A stretch of 64,000 bases of DNA from VAYN01 sp963702075 (GCA_963702075.1 OY969703.1:806001-870000), one strand, 5' to 3'. Counted from the first letter of the stretch, positions 1-8,539 are shown. A program made the numbers and translations. Notes: generated from the sequence alone by a model not told the origin.

Positions 1-687
1 CTGGTCGACTTCCATCTCGTTGTAAGGGGCCGGGGCGTCCTTGTCCTTGCCCGGGTCGATCTTCGGCATGTTGAGCTTGACCACGTCGGCGCCCATCTCC
101 ATCGCCATCCGCGCCGCGTAGTCGATCGCGTAGAAGCTGTTCTGGCCGCCCTTGGCCTCGACCGCTTCGCCGCGCGGGTAGCTCCAAACGACGAGCGGCA
201 TCCCGAAGCGGTCGCATTCCTCGCGCACGCGGCGCAGCTGGGCGAGGTCCTCGTCCTGGCGCGGCGAGCCGACGTAGAGCGTGTAGCCGATCGCGTCGGC
301 GCCGAGGCGGACGCCGTCCTCGACGCTGGCGTTGCAGCTCGAGAAGGCCTTGGCGGAGGAGGGGAGGTCGGTCTTGCCGTTGACCTTGAGGATCAGCGGC
401 ACCCGGCCGGCGTAGTCGGGGTAGTACTTCTCGGCCATCCCGATCTGGCAGGCGAGGGCCGAGTAACCGGCCTCGGCGGCGAGCCGGAACTGGTAGTCGG
501 GGTCCTTGGAGGCGGGGTTGGGGAAGAAGTCGCGCGGGCCGTGCTCGATCCCCTGGTCGATCGGCAGCAGCATCAGGGTCCCGTTGCCCGGGCCGAACTC
601 GAAAAGAAGGCGGTGCAGGCGGGCGCGTTTGCCCGGCGGCAGGGCCTCCAGCAGCGATTTCTGCTCGGTCAGACTCTTCAACTCCAC
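1..687 (-). CDS. Class I fructose-bisphosphate aldolase, DhnA-type (3' end outside window)
   Basis: The first 229 residues are present; the C-terminus lies beyond the left edge. The GTG start at 687 has a strong GAGGAGG Shine-Dalgarno about eight bases upstream. The protein resembles archaeal-type class I aldolases (DhnA family): it has LLPIDQGIEHGP near residue 42, a GADAIGYTLYVGS segment and VVWSYPRGEA, which are typical strands of that TIM barrel. The family cleaves fructose-1,6-bisphosphate through a Schiff-base lysine in glycolysis/gluconeogenesis. The segment MGADVVKLNMPK, where such a lysine is expected, is visible. It is divergent from the rhomboid-like gene. Family assignment is fairly secure; the exact substrate is inferred. 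Confidence 0.85.
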   Translation of the reverse strand, partial: MELKSLTEQKSLLEALPPGKRARLHRLLFEFGPGNGTLMLLPIDQGIEHGPRDFFPNPASKDPDYQFRLAAEAGYSALACQIGMAEKYYPDYAGRVPLILKVNGKTDLPSSAKAFSSCNASVEDGVRLGADAIGYTLYVGSPRQDEDLAQLRRVREECDRFGMPLVVWSYPRGEAVEAKGGQNSFYAIDYAARMAMEMGADVVKLNMPKIDPGKDKDAPAPYNEMEVDQ

Positions 688-789
688 GTGAAATTCCTCC
701 TCGAAGATGGGTGTTTGGGGAGTATGCCACCGGAAACGGCCCAAAGGCAGCCGCAGTGCCGCTTCCGGGCTGCGGGTATCCTCGACTGC

Positions 790-1557
790 ATGAGCGAGAC
801 TGAGCTCAGCGTCATCTGCAAGAACTGCGGTTCCGAGGTCAGTCCCTACGTAACCGAGTGCCCCTACTGCGGCGCGCGGCTGCGCAAGCGGGCGCCGAAG
901 CTGGAGCGGCGCGGGGACGGGCTCGAGGCGCAGCAGCCGCGGCGCAAGCGCAGACGGATGCCGCGCCCCGGCCGGCCCAGCTTCGCCGTCTCCGACGACC
1001 GCCCCTACGCCACGATCGCGATCGTCCTCGCCTCGGCGATCCTGCTGCTGATCCAGAAGGCCAGCGGCGACGCGCTGGAAACCTTCGGTGGCCTGATCGT
1101 CCCGCTCGAAGACCAGTGGTGGCGGATCTTCACCGCCCCGTTCGCCTATGTCGACCTCGGCTATCTCTTCGTCGTCGCGGTCGGGCTGGCGATCTTCGGG
1201 ACCGGGGTGGAGCGGCGCCTCGGCACCCTGCCGACCGCCGTCCTGCTGGTCGCCTGCGGCGCCCTCGGGATGCTGGTCGCAAGCGTCGTCGCCAACGCCC
1301 AGGGCGACTTCGCCGTCGTCGCCGGCGGCAACGGAATGGCGCTGGGCGCGGTCGCCGCCTGGTTCGCGATCCGCCGCGCCGAAGTCCACGGCTCGATCGG
1401 CGAGGACTACGACGCGATCGGCGTCGCGGTCGCCGCCGTCGTCCTGATTGCGCTGCCGCTCTTCGCCCCCACCGCGGACCTCGTCGCCGGCCTGGTCGGC
1501 GGTGTCGTCGGCGGTCTCGCCGGTCTTGCCGCCTCGGCGCTGCACCCCTCCGAATAG
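790..1557 (+). CDS. Zinc-ribbon rhomboid-like membrane protein, probably catalytically dead
   Basis: A 255-residue protein starting at ATG 790; longer upstream reading would run into the divergent aldolase promoter region. It begins with a four-cysteine zinc ribbon (CKNCG at 10-13, CPYCG at 24-27), then an Arg-rich linker and about six hydrophobic segments from residue 75. The segment WWRIFTAPFAY followed by FGTGVERRLGT matches the rhomboid L1/TM2 signature. The active-site GxSG is replaced by GGNGMALG, so the serine is Asn, and the TM6 histidine position reads ADLVAG. The TM2 His/Asn of active rhomboids are also missing. It is therefore likely an iRhom-like pseudoprotease rather than a protease. 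The next gene starts ten bases downstream. Confidence 0.75.
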   Translation: MSETELSVICKNCGSEVSPYVTECPYCGARLRKRAPKLERRGDGLEAQQPRRKRRRMPRPGRPSFAVSDDRPYATIAIVLASAILLLIQKASGDALETFGGLIVPLEDQWWRIFTAPFAYVDLGYLFVVAVGLAIFGTGVERRLGTLPTAVLLVACGALGMLVASVVANAQGDFAVVAGGNGMALGAVAAWFAIRRAEVHGSIGEDYDAIGVAVAAVVLIALPLFAPTADLVAGLVGGVVGGLAGLAASALHPSE

Positions 1558-1567
1558 GGTTCTGCGG

Positions 1568-1906
1568 GTGCCTGACGAGACCGAGCTCGAGGCCGCGCTC
1601 GAGCGGCTGCTCGACCCGGAGCGTTTCTCCGCCGCCGAGCGCGTCGTCGCCCAGGCGGCGCCGCAGCTGCAGAAGGTGCTCGCGGCGGCGCTGGCCGAGG
1701 GCGGCTGGTTCGGCGAGCCGCACGAGGCGGAGTCGCTGAAGGCGGCCACCGTCCCCGACCCCGAGGAGCGGCTCACCGCCGTCCGTGCCCTGCTCGCCGA
1801 GGAGGCGAGGATGGGGATGATGGTTGGAGTGGCGGTCGGCTGGGCACTGAAGGAAGAGCTGGCTACGACCAACCCGAGCGATCCCGAACCACGAGGAGAG
1901 AGCTGA
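1568..1906 (+). CDS. Conserved-looking small cytoplasmic protein of unknown function
   Basis: This GTG-started reading frame of 112 residues sits ten bases after the rhomboid-like gene and one base before the next start, so it is almost certainly part of the same operon. It is acidic, rich in Ala/Glu/Leu and predicted helical (ETELEAALERLLDP, AAPQLQKVLAAAL), with a short hydrophobic patch MGMMVGVAVGWAL near residue 80. I do not recognise a family. The GTG was preferred to an ATG-like start further upstream because upstream codons overlap the preceding gene in a different frame. Confidence 0.6.
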   Translation: MPDETELEAALERLLDPERFSAAERVVAQAAPQLQKVLAAALAEGGWFGEPHEAESLKAATVPDPEERLTAVRALLAEEARMGMMVGVAVGWALKEELATTNPSDPEPRGES

Positions 1907-1907
1907 G

Positions 1908-2621
1908 ATGGAGATCAAGTACCACGGGCATTCCTGCTTCGAGCTGAGCGAGGGCGAGACGACCGTGCTGGTCGACCCCTTCCTGAAACCGAACAATCCC
2001 GCCGCCGTCCACACCGGCGAGGAAGTCGAGCCCACCCACATCGCGATCACCCACGGCCACGCCGACCACATGGCCGACGCGGTCCCGGTCGCCAAGCGCA
2101 CCGGCGCCCACTGCGTCGCGATCGTCGAGCTCGCCGAATGGCTGAAAGCCCGGGGGATCGAGGAGCTCAGCGACCCCAACCTCGGCGGCACCGTCGAGTT
2201 CGACTGGGGCTGGATCAAGCTCGTCCCCGCCTGGCACACCAGCACCCTGCCCGGGCACGAAGAGGCTCTGTTCAGCGCCGAGCACGGGACCGCGATCGGG
2301 ACCGCAGCGGGCCTGCTGATCAACATCGGCGAGGTGACCGTTTACCACGCCGGCGACACCTGCCTGTTCAGCGACATGAAGCTGATCGCCGAACGCAACC
2401 CGATCGACGTCGCCCTGCTGCCGATCGGCGGCCACTACACGATGGACCGCCACGACGGCGTCGTCGCCTGCGAGTTCGTCGGCGCCAAAACGGTGATCCC
2501 GATCCACTTCGACACCTTCCCGGCGATCGAGACCGACACCGACGCCTTCAAGGCCGAGGTCGAGTCGCAGACCTCGAGCAAGGTAGTGGTCCTCGATCCC
2601 GGCCAGACGCATTCGGTGTGA
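1908..2621 (+). CDS. Metal-dependent hydrolase, UPF0173 (metallo-beta-lactamase fold)
   Basis: A 237-residue protein of the length usual for UPF0173/UlaG-like hydrolases. It opens with MEIKYHGHSCFEL, and carries the metal-binding THGHADHMAD (HxHxDH) motif near residue 47, YHAGDTCLF near 145 and PIGGHYTMD near 172, then a final VIPIHFDTFP histidine. The family binds two divalent metals and hydrolyses ester or lactone bonds; the substrate is unknown. An AGGAGAG Shine-Dalgarno precedes ATG 1908. Its stop overlaps the start of the R2lox gene (TGATG), so the two are probably translationally coupled. Confidence 0.9.
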   Translation: MEIKYHGHSCFELSEGETTVLVDPFLKPNNPAAVHTGEEVEPTHIAITHGHADHMADAVPVAKRTGAHCVAIVELAEWLKARGIEELSDPNLGGTVEFDWGWIKLVPAWHTSTLPGHEEALFSAEHGTAIGTAAGLLINIGEVTVYHAGDTCLFSDMKLIAERNPIDVALLPIGGHYTMDRHDGVVACEFVGAKTVIPIHFDTFPAIETDTDAFKAEVESQTSSKVVVLDPGQTHSV

Positions 2622-3529
2622 TGAAGAACGCGAGGACCGAGCGAGCCGACTTCCAGGCGACCGCCGACCCGGCGCTGAACGAGGCGGCCGACCGCACGGC
2701 TGACATCAAGCTGCTCGGCTACGGGGAGCTCTACGACCTCTGGGAGCGCCAGCAATGGCAGACCCAGGATCTCGACTTCGGCCGCGACCGCGAGGACTGG
2801 CACGAGCGGATCAGCCCCGAGGAGCGCTTCCAGCGGATGTACGGGCTCAGCTCGTTCTTCATCGGCGAGCAGAAAGTGGCCGAGGAGCTGGGGCCGATCA
2901 TGCGGGCGGCGCCGACCGAGCAGCAGAAAATCTTCCTCTGCACGCAGATCGCCGACGAGGCCCGCCACGTTCGCTTCTTCGAGCGCTTCTACCGCGAGGT
3001 CGGGGTACTGGAGTCAGACGAGCTCGGCGCGATGCTGACCGAGACCTCGGCCCATCTCAACACCAAGTTCAGCGACCTCTTCGACGGGATGCTGAAGGAG
3101 CGGACCGACCGTCTCTCGGCCGAGCCCGAGGACACCGAGGCGCTGGTCGAGGCGGTGACGCTCTACCACATGGTCATCGAGGGGATGCTGGCCCTCACCG
3201 GGCAGCACTTCATCATGGACTTCAACGAACGCGAAGGGACGCTGCCGGCCTTCGTCGAGGGCTTCTCCAACGTCGCCCGCGACGAGCACCGCCACGTCGC
3301 CTTCGGCTCGGTCTTCCTGCGCGAGAAGGCGCGCGAGGACGACCGCTACAAGCAGGCGATCCAGCGCACGCTGGAGCAGGCGCTACCGCTGGCCGACGGG
3401 GTGCTGCAGCCGCCCTGGATGGAGAACGCCGGCGAGGACTTCGAACTGTTCGGCTACTCGCTGGAGGAAACCCGTCAGTTCGCCGGCACTTGCCTGATGC
3501 GCCGGCTCAAAGTCATAGGCCTTCAGTAA
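2621..3529 (+). CDS. R2-like ligand-binding oxidase (R2lox), ferritin-like
   Basis: A 302-residue ferritin-superfamily protein. Metal ligands are visible in order: Glu in FIGEQKV, Glu/His in ADEARHVRFF, Glu in HMVIEGM and Glu/His in ARDEHRHVAFG. R2lox differs from ribonucleotide reductase R2 by a Val-Tyr ether cross-link. Here Val lies three residues after the first Glu (E-Q-K-V) and Tyr five residues before the third (Y-H-M-V-I-E), exactly the R2lox spacing. Such proteins assemble a Mn/Fe cofactor and bind a long-chain fatty acid; the physiological reaction is unknown. The start overlaps the preceding hydrolase stop, and the 3' end overlaps the convergent sigma gene by 17 bases. Confidence 0.88.
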   Translation: MKNARTERADFQATADPALNEAADRTADIKLLGYGELYDLWERQQWQTQDLDFGRDREDWHERISPEERFQRMYGLSSFFIGEQKVAEELGPIMRAAPTEQQKIFLCTQIADEARHVRFFERFYREVGVLESDELGAMLTETSAHLNTKFSDLFDGMLKERTDRLSAEPEDTEALVEAVTLYHMVIEGMLALTGQHFIMDFNEREGTLPAFVEGFSNVARDEHRHVAFGSVFLREKAREDDRYKQAIQRTLEQALPLADGVLQPPWMENAGEDFELFGYSLEETRQFAGTCLMRRLKVIGLQ

Positions 3530-5033
3530 CGGGCGGGAGTTCGACTTCCACCGGCGCCGGTTCTTCGGCCGGGGCCGGTTCTTCGGCCGGCGGAGGCGGC
3601 GGGCTGCTTTCCGCCGGGGCGGTTTCGCTCGGCGGCGGGCTCGGTGCGGTGGTCACGACGACGACGCCGCTGCCGCCGTGGGCGCCGGGAACTTCTTCGG
3701 AAGGTTTGGCGGTGCCGATCGCTTCGGACTCCGCTTCGCCGATCGTGACTTCGCCTTCGGCGGCCGACTGACCGGCTGCTTCTTCGTCATCGGCCGGTGC
3801 GACCGGGGGTTCGGCGGAGGGAGCTTCCTCGGCCGGCGCTTCAGTCTGAGCTTCAGCCGGTGCGGGCAGCGGCGTGTTTTCGACCGCTTCGGAGTCGGCG
3901 ACGGGCGCGGCGGCCACCGGGGCGGGAGTGGCCTTGCCGATCGCCGGCGCCGATTCGGCCGGCGCCTGGAGCAGGCTGGCGGTCTTCGGGGCAGGCGTCA
4001 CCGGGGTGGTGTTGGTCGTTTCCTTGACCTCGACCGCGCCGGCGGTGAGCAGGGCCGCGGTGACGACACCGGCGGCCGCCTTGGTGCCGATCGCGCCGCC
4101 CAGAGCGCCAAGCCCGCTCGCAGCCGAGCCGCCACCGAGCGCGGCGCCGACCCCGCCGACGGCGCCCGCGCCGGCTCCTGCCGCGCCGGCGCCAGCGGCT
4201 CCGGCCCCGGCGCTACCGCCGCCGAGTCCGAGCTTGGAGGCGATGAAGCCCTTGAAGGCGATCAGCGGCCCGACCGGGAAGAGCGCCGCCAGCGCCTTCT
4301 CGTTGGAGCGGAGCTGGCTGCGGAAGTCGGCGCATTCGTCGCACTCGCGCACGTGGCGGCGGACCGGCGCCGAGACCTTGCGCAGGCCCTCGGCGGCTTC
4401 GGAGAGCTCGACCCGGACCTCGCCGCAGGTCAGCAGGCGCGCCTGGCTGGCCTCGGTCAGCGAGATCCGCGCCCGCACCAGCAGCGACTTGACCGAGGGC
4501 ACGGTGGTGTCCATCGCGGCGGCGATTTCCTCGTAGGAGAGGGCGTCCATCTCGCGCAGCAGCAGGGCGGCGCGCTGGGTCTCGGGAAGTTTGTTGACGT
4601 CGCTGAGGATCTGGCGGAACTCCTCGCGGTTATGGACGCACTCGGCGGTCGAGGCGGCGTCGACCTCGGGGACCATGTCCATCGATTCCTGCGCGTCGGC
4701 CTTCGGTTTGCGCAGGTAGTTGAGGCAGCGGTTGCGGGCGATCCGGTAGAGCCAGGGCCGGAGGTTGATCTCGCGCTCGTCGGCCAGCATCGCTTTGTAA
4801 GCGTTGACGAAGACCTCCTGCAGGACGTCTTCGGCGTCCTCGGTCGAGCCCAGCATCTGGCGGCAAAAGCCGAGCAGCCGGCCCTGGTAGCGGTCGACGA
4901 TCGCCTCGAAGGCGCCCGGGTTGCCGCTCCGCGCCATCGCGATCAGCTTCTCGTCGCCCTGCAGCTTGAGCAGCGGCGAGCGCCGGGCGAGGAGCCCGCG
5001 GCGACTGGCATGCGTTAGTGCTGAAGCCTCCAA
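3513..5033 (-). CDS. ECF sigma factor with fused zinc anti-sigma motif and long exported-type tail
   Basis: A 506-residue protein. Residues about 27-95 are sigma region 2 (AFEAIVDRYQGRLLGF, EDVLQEVFVNAY, RPWLYRIARNRCLNYL) and about 140-195 region 4 (LPETQRAALLLREMDALSYEEIA). Unlike simple ECF factors of about 200 residues, it continues with an H-x3-C-x2-C motif (H228, C232, C235), the hallmark of zinc-binding anti-sigma (ZAS/zf-HC2) domains. Next come a Gly/Ala-rich stretch with a possible membrane segment (about 310-335) and about 170 residues of Pro/Ala/Glu-rich low-complexity sequence. This suggests a sigma/anti-sigma fusion in one chain. The start could also be slightly downstream. Confidence 0.85.
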   Translation of the reverse strand: MEASALTHASRRGLLARRSPLLKLQGDEKLIAMARSGNPGAFEAIVDRYQGRLLGFCRQMLGSTEDAEDVLQEVFVNAYKAMLADEREINLRPWLYRIARNRCLNYLRKPKADAQESMDMVPEVDAASTAECVHNREEFRQILSDVNKLPETQRAALLLREMDALSYEEIAAAMDTTVPSVKSLLVRARISLTEASQARLLTCGEVRVELSEAAEGLRKVSAPVRRHVRECDECADFRSQLRSNEKALAALFPVGPLIAFKGFIASKLGLGGGSAGAGAAGAGAAGAGAGAVGGVGAALGGGSAASGLGALGGAIGTKAAAGVVTAALLTAGAVEVKETTNTTPVTPAPKTASLLQAPAESAPAIGKATPAPVAAAPVADSEAVENTPLPAPAEAQTEAPAEEAPSAEPPVAPADDEEAAGQSAAEGEVTIGEAESEAIGTAKPSEEVPGAHGGSGVVVVTTAPSPPPSETAPAESSPPPPPAEEPAPAEEPAPVEVELPPVTEGL

Positions 5034-5154
5034 AGATCTCTCCCCTGAGGACTGGGTCTGACCTAAAAGACACCGTAACAGCGGTCTAGTTGCGGCCCTA
5101 GAACATTTATTGCCGTTTTAGGCGCCTTGAAAACCCGCATAGAGCAGGGAAAGT

Positions 5155-5239
5155 GCCCGGAGCGGGACTCGAACCCGCAAGCCCCGTGAGGGGCAGCGAC
5201 TTTTAAGGCCGCCGCGTTTACCGGTTTCGCCATCCGGGC
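5155..5239 (-). tRNA. tRNA-Leu (anticodon TAA)
   Basis: An 85-base class II tRNA. The seven-base acceptor stem pairs GCCCGGA with TCCGGGC. The anticodon loop CTTAAAA gives TAA between GCGGC and GTCGC, the long variable arm pairs GCCCC with GGGGC, and the T arm is GCGGG-TTCGAGT-CCCGC. CCA is not encoded. It should read the rare codon UUA. Confidence 0.95.
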
Positions 5240-5286
5240 TCGGCGATGGTAACTCGCCATGGCCAGCCAGCCAATAGGCTGCGGCG

Positions 5287-6900
5287 ATGGCCGAACACGG
5301 CGGCAAGCTGGTTGCGAAGACGTTGAAGTCGCGGGGCGTCGAGCATCTCTTCACCCTCTCCGGCGGGCACCTGTTCTCGATCTACGACGGCTGCAAAGAC
5401 GAGGGGATCGGGCTCGTCGACGTCCGCCACGAGCAGACCGCCGCCTTCGCCGCCGAGGGGTTCGCCAAGGCGACGCGGCAGCTCGGGGTCGCGGCGCTGA
5501 CCGCCGGGCCGGGCGTCACCAACGGGATCAGCGCGATCGCCGGGGCGCAGGCCAACAACTCGCCGATCTGCGTGCTCGGCGGCCGGGCGCCGGAGCTGCG
5601 CTGGGGCTCGGGCTCGCTGCAGGAGATCGACCATTTGCCGTTCGTCTCGCCGCTGGTCAAGTCGGCCGAGACGGTGAAGGACCCGGCGCGGATCGCGCCG
5701 GTCACCGCGGCGGCGCTCGACCGCGCGGCCGCGGCGCCGAGCGGCCCGACCTTCGTCGACTATCCGCTCGACGTCGTCTTCACCGAGGCCGAGCTGGAGC
5801 TGCCGCCGGTTCCGCCGGCGGGCGAGGCGCAGCCGGCCACGGGGGTCGAGGAGGCGGCGGAGCTGCTGGCGGCGGCGGAGCGGCCGGCGATCATGGCCGG
5901 AACCGGGCTCTACTGGGGGCGGGGCGAGGAGGAGTTGCGGGCCCTGGCCGAGGCGATCGGCATCCCGGTCTTCCTCAACGGACTTGGCCGCGGCTGCCTG
6001 CCCGCCGACCACGAGCTTGCCTTCAGCCGCGCCCGCTCGACGGCGCTACAGGACGCCGACGTCGCCTTGGTAATCGGCGTGCCGATGGACTTCCGGCTTG
6101 GCTTCGGCGGCAGCTTCGGCGAGGAGACGAAAATCATTCGTCTCGATCTGGCCCCGAACGCGCTGACCAAGAACCGGACGCCGGAGGTCGACCTGGTCGG
6201 CGACGTACGGGTGACGTTGGCGGCGCTGCGGGAGGAGGCGGGGGAGGGCACCCGCACCCGGCCGTGGCTCGAGCAGCTCCGCAACGTCGAGACCGAGAAG
6301 CGAGCGGCCGAGCGGGCCGAGCTCGACGACGAGCGCTCGCCGCTGCACCCGGTCCGGGTCTACCGCGAGCTGAACGAAGTCCTCGACCGCAACGCGATCG
6401 TCGTCGGCGACGGCGGCGATTTCGTCTCCTACGCCGGTCGCCTGATCGAGACCTACGAGCCAGGCTGCTGGATGGACCCCGGCCCGTTCGGGTGCCTCGG
6501 CGCCGGCCCCGGCCAGGCGATCGGCGCCAAGGTCGCCCATCCCGACCGCCAGGTCTGCCTGCTGCTGGGGGACGGAGCCTTTGGTTTCGCCGGTATGGAG
6601 TTCGACACGATGTCGCGTCACGGTCTGCCCGTCGTCGGGGTGATGGGGAACAACGGCATCTGGGGTCTCGAGCACCACCCGATGCAGTTCCTCTACGGCT
6701 ACTCGGTGGCCGCCGAGCTGCGGCCCGAAACGCGCTACGACCAGCTGGTCGAATCGCTCGGCTGCGATGGGATCCTGGTCCGTGAGCCGGGTGAGTTGAA
6801 GCCGGCGCTGGAGCGGGCGTTCGCCTCCGGCCGGCCGACGCTGGTCAACGTCCTCACCGATCCCGAGGTCGCTTACCCGCGTCGGGCGAATCTGGCGTAG
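5287..6900 (+). CDS. Thiamine-diphosphate enzyme, acetolactate-synthase-like
   Basis: A 537-residue protein with the three-domain layout of the acetolactate synthase/POX family. The N-terminal Pyr domain carries the catalytic Glu in DVRHEQTAAFAAEGFA (about residue 50). A central Rossmann-like domain follows from about 190. The C-terminal PP domain has the GDGAFGFAGMEFDT...GNNG thiamine/Mg motif near 430-460. These enzymes decarboxylate 2-oxo acids or cleave 2-hydroxyacyl-CoA. No small regulatory subunit lies next to it, so biosynthetic acetolactate synthase is not assured; a lyase or decarboxylase role is equally possible. It stands alone between a tRNA and a long non-coding stretch. Confidence 0.85.
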   Translation: MAEHGGKLVAKTLKSRGVEHLFTLSGGHLFSIYDGCKDEGIGLVDVRHEQTAAFAAEGFAKATRQLGVAALTAGPGVTNGISAIAGAQANNSPICVLGGRAPELRWGSGSLQEIDHLPFVSPLVKSAETVKDPARIAPVTAAALDRAAAAPSGPTFVDYPLDVVFTEAELELPPVPPAGEAQPATGVEEAAELLAAAERPAIMAGTGLYWGRGEEELRALAEAIGIPVFLNGLGRGCLPADHELAFSRARSTALQDADVALVIGVPMDFRLGFGGSFGEETKIIRLDLAPNALTKNRTPEVDLVGDVRVTLAALREEAGEGTRTRPWLEQLRNVETEKRAAERAELDDERSPLHPVRVYRELNEVLDRNAIVVGDGGDFVSYAGRLIETYEPGCWMDPGPFGCLGAGPGQAIGAKVAHPDRQVCLLLGDGAFGFAGMEFDTMSRHGLPVVGVMGNNGIWGLEHHPMQFLYGYSVAAELRPETRYDQLVESLGCDGILVREPGELKPALERAFASGRPTLVNVLTDPEVAYPRRANLA

Positions 6901-6927
6901 GGCTCCCAGAAAACAGCCACAAACGAA

Positions 6928-6955
6928 GATCGGCCGTCATCGCTGACGGCCGATC
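6928..6955. terminator. Perfect 12-bp hairpin downstream of the ThDP gene
   Basis: GATCGGCCGTCA pairs perfectly with its complement around a TCGC loop, 27 bases after the stop codon. There is no clear T-run on the plus strand, so it may be a weak or factor-assisted terminator or an mRNA-stabilising stem. Confidence 0.5.
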
Positions 6956-7248
6956 CAAGCGGTCCCTCTGGACGGGCAGGGGTACGTCTTTAAGGGACCT
7001 GTTTATTTGGTGGGCCCAGACGGCGGGAGGCGCCATGATGCGGCAATCGCCTAAGCCCTATATACGGAGTGCGAGGTGAGGAAACCCCACCTCATGCCCC
7101 GTGGATTCAGTATGTACCTCGCCGTCCGTGGGCGCTACTCGTCCGTACTTCGGACTACTAAGAAGTGCGTAGCGGGGGATACTCGATTCTTGACTTTTGG
7201 TATGCAGGCTGGCCCATTTGTCCGCCGTGGATAAGACGGACTGTCCAG
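6956..7248. other. Non-coding stretch with several stems, possible structured RNA
   Basis: About 290 bases without a credible gene and visibly less GC-rich than its surroundings. It contains a compound hairpin near 7066-7105 (GAGGTG...CACCTC, flanked by ACGG/CCGT) and an outer CGCTAC/GTAGCG pairing near 7132-7173 enclosing GTCCG-TACTT-CGGAC. A TTGACT resembling a -35 box lies near 7190. It lies between the 3' ends of two convergent genes. I do not recognise an RNA family, and the direction is unknown. Confidence 0.35.
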
Positions 7249-8187
7249 CTAGTAAATCGAAGGATTTTTACGACTGGCGGTAATTGCAGTGCCATAGAGG
7301 ATGTCGTGCTCGGAGACGGCTATCTCCTCGAGCCCGAAGGCGCGCATCACCTCGACGAGGATGACGACGCCGGCGACGATCGTCGGGGCGCGGTCGGGGT
7401 GGAGGCCGGGAATCTCGACCCGCTCTGCCAGGGGGACCGAGGCGAGCTGGGAGAGCATGCGCTGGATCGACGGCAGGGCGAGATGGTGGCCGTGGACGCG
7501 CGAGGGGTCATAGGGCTCGAGCCCCAGTTCGACCGCCGCCAGCGAGGTGGGGGTGCCGGCGACGGCAATGCCGCGGCTGGCCGCGATGCCGGTGCCGACC
7601 GAGGTCTCGATCAGGCCGCGGACGTCGGCGGCGAGCGCTTCCAGCTCGCCGGCGGTGGGGGGGTCGCTGGAGATGCAGCGCTCGCTGTGGCGGACGACGC
7701 CGGCCTGGAGGGAGTCGTGGAAGGAGACCTCGGAGCCCTCGCCGACGACGAGCTCGGTAGAGCCGCCGCCGATGTCGACCACCAGCGTCGGCTCAGATGG
7801 CGGCGCCTCGGAGGTGGCTCCCAGGTAGGTGGAGCGCGCCTCCTCCTCCCCGCCGAGGACGCGGGCCGAGAGGGCGAAGCGCTCGCGCAGCTCGGCGACG
7901 AAGGCGCTGCCGTTGTCGGCGTCGCGGACCGCGCTGGTCGCGATCGCATCCACCGTCTCGGCACCCAGCTCATCGATGATGCCGACGTAGTTGCCGACCG
8001 CCGCGCAGACGTCCTCGATCGCCTCGCCTGAGAGGTGGCCCGAGAGATCGACGCCCCGCCCCAAGCGGGTCACCGTGCTCCGCCGTTCCACCTGCCGCAC
8101 CACGCCGCCGGCGACGTCCGCCACCAGCAACCGCGTCGAATTGGTCCCGATGTCGATCACCGCGACCCTCTTGGCCCGATCAGTCAC
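7249..8187 (-). CDS. Ppx/GppA-family exopolyphosphatase
   Basis: A 312-residue protein with the two actin-like ATPase phosphate motifs of the family: VIDIGTNSTRLLVADV at residue 10 and VVDIGGGSTELVVGEG near 137, plus ATSAVRDADN. It is the short form, with only the Ppx-GppA domain and no HD-type C-terminal domain, as is common in actinobacteria. The family hydrolyses inorganic polyphosphate or converts pppGpp to ppGpp; which activity applies here cannot be read from sequence. It is transcribed away from the initiator tRNA. Confidence 0.9.
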   Translation of the reverse strand: MTDRAKRVAVIDIGTNSTRLLVADVAGGVVRQVERRSTVTRLGRGVDLSGHLSGEAIEDVCAAVGNYVGIIDELGAETVDAIATSAVRDADNGSAFVAELRERFALSARVLGGEEEARSTYLGATSEAPPSEPTLVVDIGGGSTELVVGEGSEVSFHDSLQAGVVRHSERCISSDPPTAGELEALAADVRGLIETSVGTGIAASRGIAVAGTPTSLAAVELGLEPYDPSRVHGHHLALPSIQRMLSQLASVPLAERVEIPGLHPDRAPTIVAGVVILVEVMRAFGLEEIAVSEHDILYGTAITASRKNPSIY

Positions 8188-8299
8188 CCGGCCACTCTAG
8201 AGCCCCACCGACCTCCCAAGACCCCTGCACAATCAAGCCGCCAGCACCCCCGAACCCCGCCCCAGCACCACCCCCACCTTGCTACCATCGACAGTCCGC

Positions 8300-8377
<78 letters not shown>

Positions 8378-8380
8378 AAA

Positions 8381-8405
8381 AGGCCCCGGAAACGGGGCCT
8401 TTTTT
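8381..8405 (+). terminator. Rho-independent terminator of the initiator tRNA
   Basis: AGGCCCCG, a GAAA tetraloop, CGGGGCCT, then a run of five T. It starts seven bases after the tRNA. A diverged copy follows the partial tRNA repeat at about 14267-14290. Confidence 0.9.
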
Positions 8406-8438
8406 CTGCTCCAGGCGGCAAGCGTATATTGCTGGGCG

Positions 8439-8464
8439 GGTACCAATTGGGTACTAATTTTCAA
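8439..8464 (+). repeat. Left-end GGTAC/AATT tandem motif, possible integrase arm site
   Basis: Two near-repeats of GGGTACyAATT in tandem, just inside the left attachment repeat. A related arrangement (GGTACACAAACGGGTCAC, then AATTTGA) lies at 14114-14138 just inside the right end. Paired short repeats near both ends suggest arm-type recombinase sites; this is inference. Confidence 0.4.
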
Positions 8465-8539
8465 TGCCCAGGACGTCGATGCGGCCGAGGTGCGGCAGTC
8501 CGTCAGGCACGAAAACGATCTTTCGGCTGTCATGACTTG

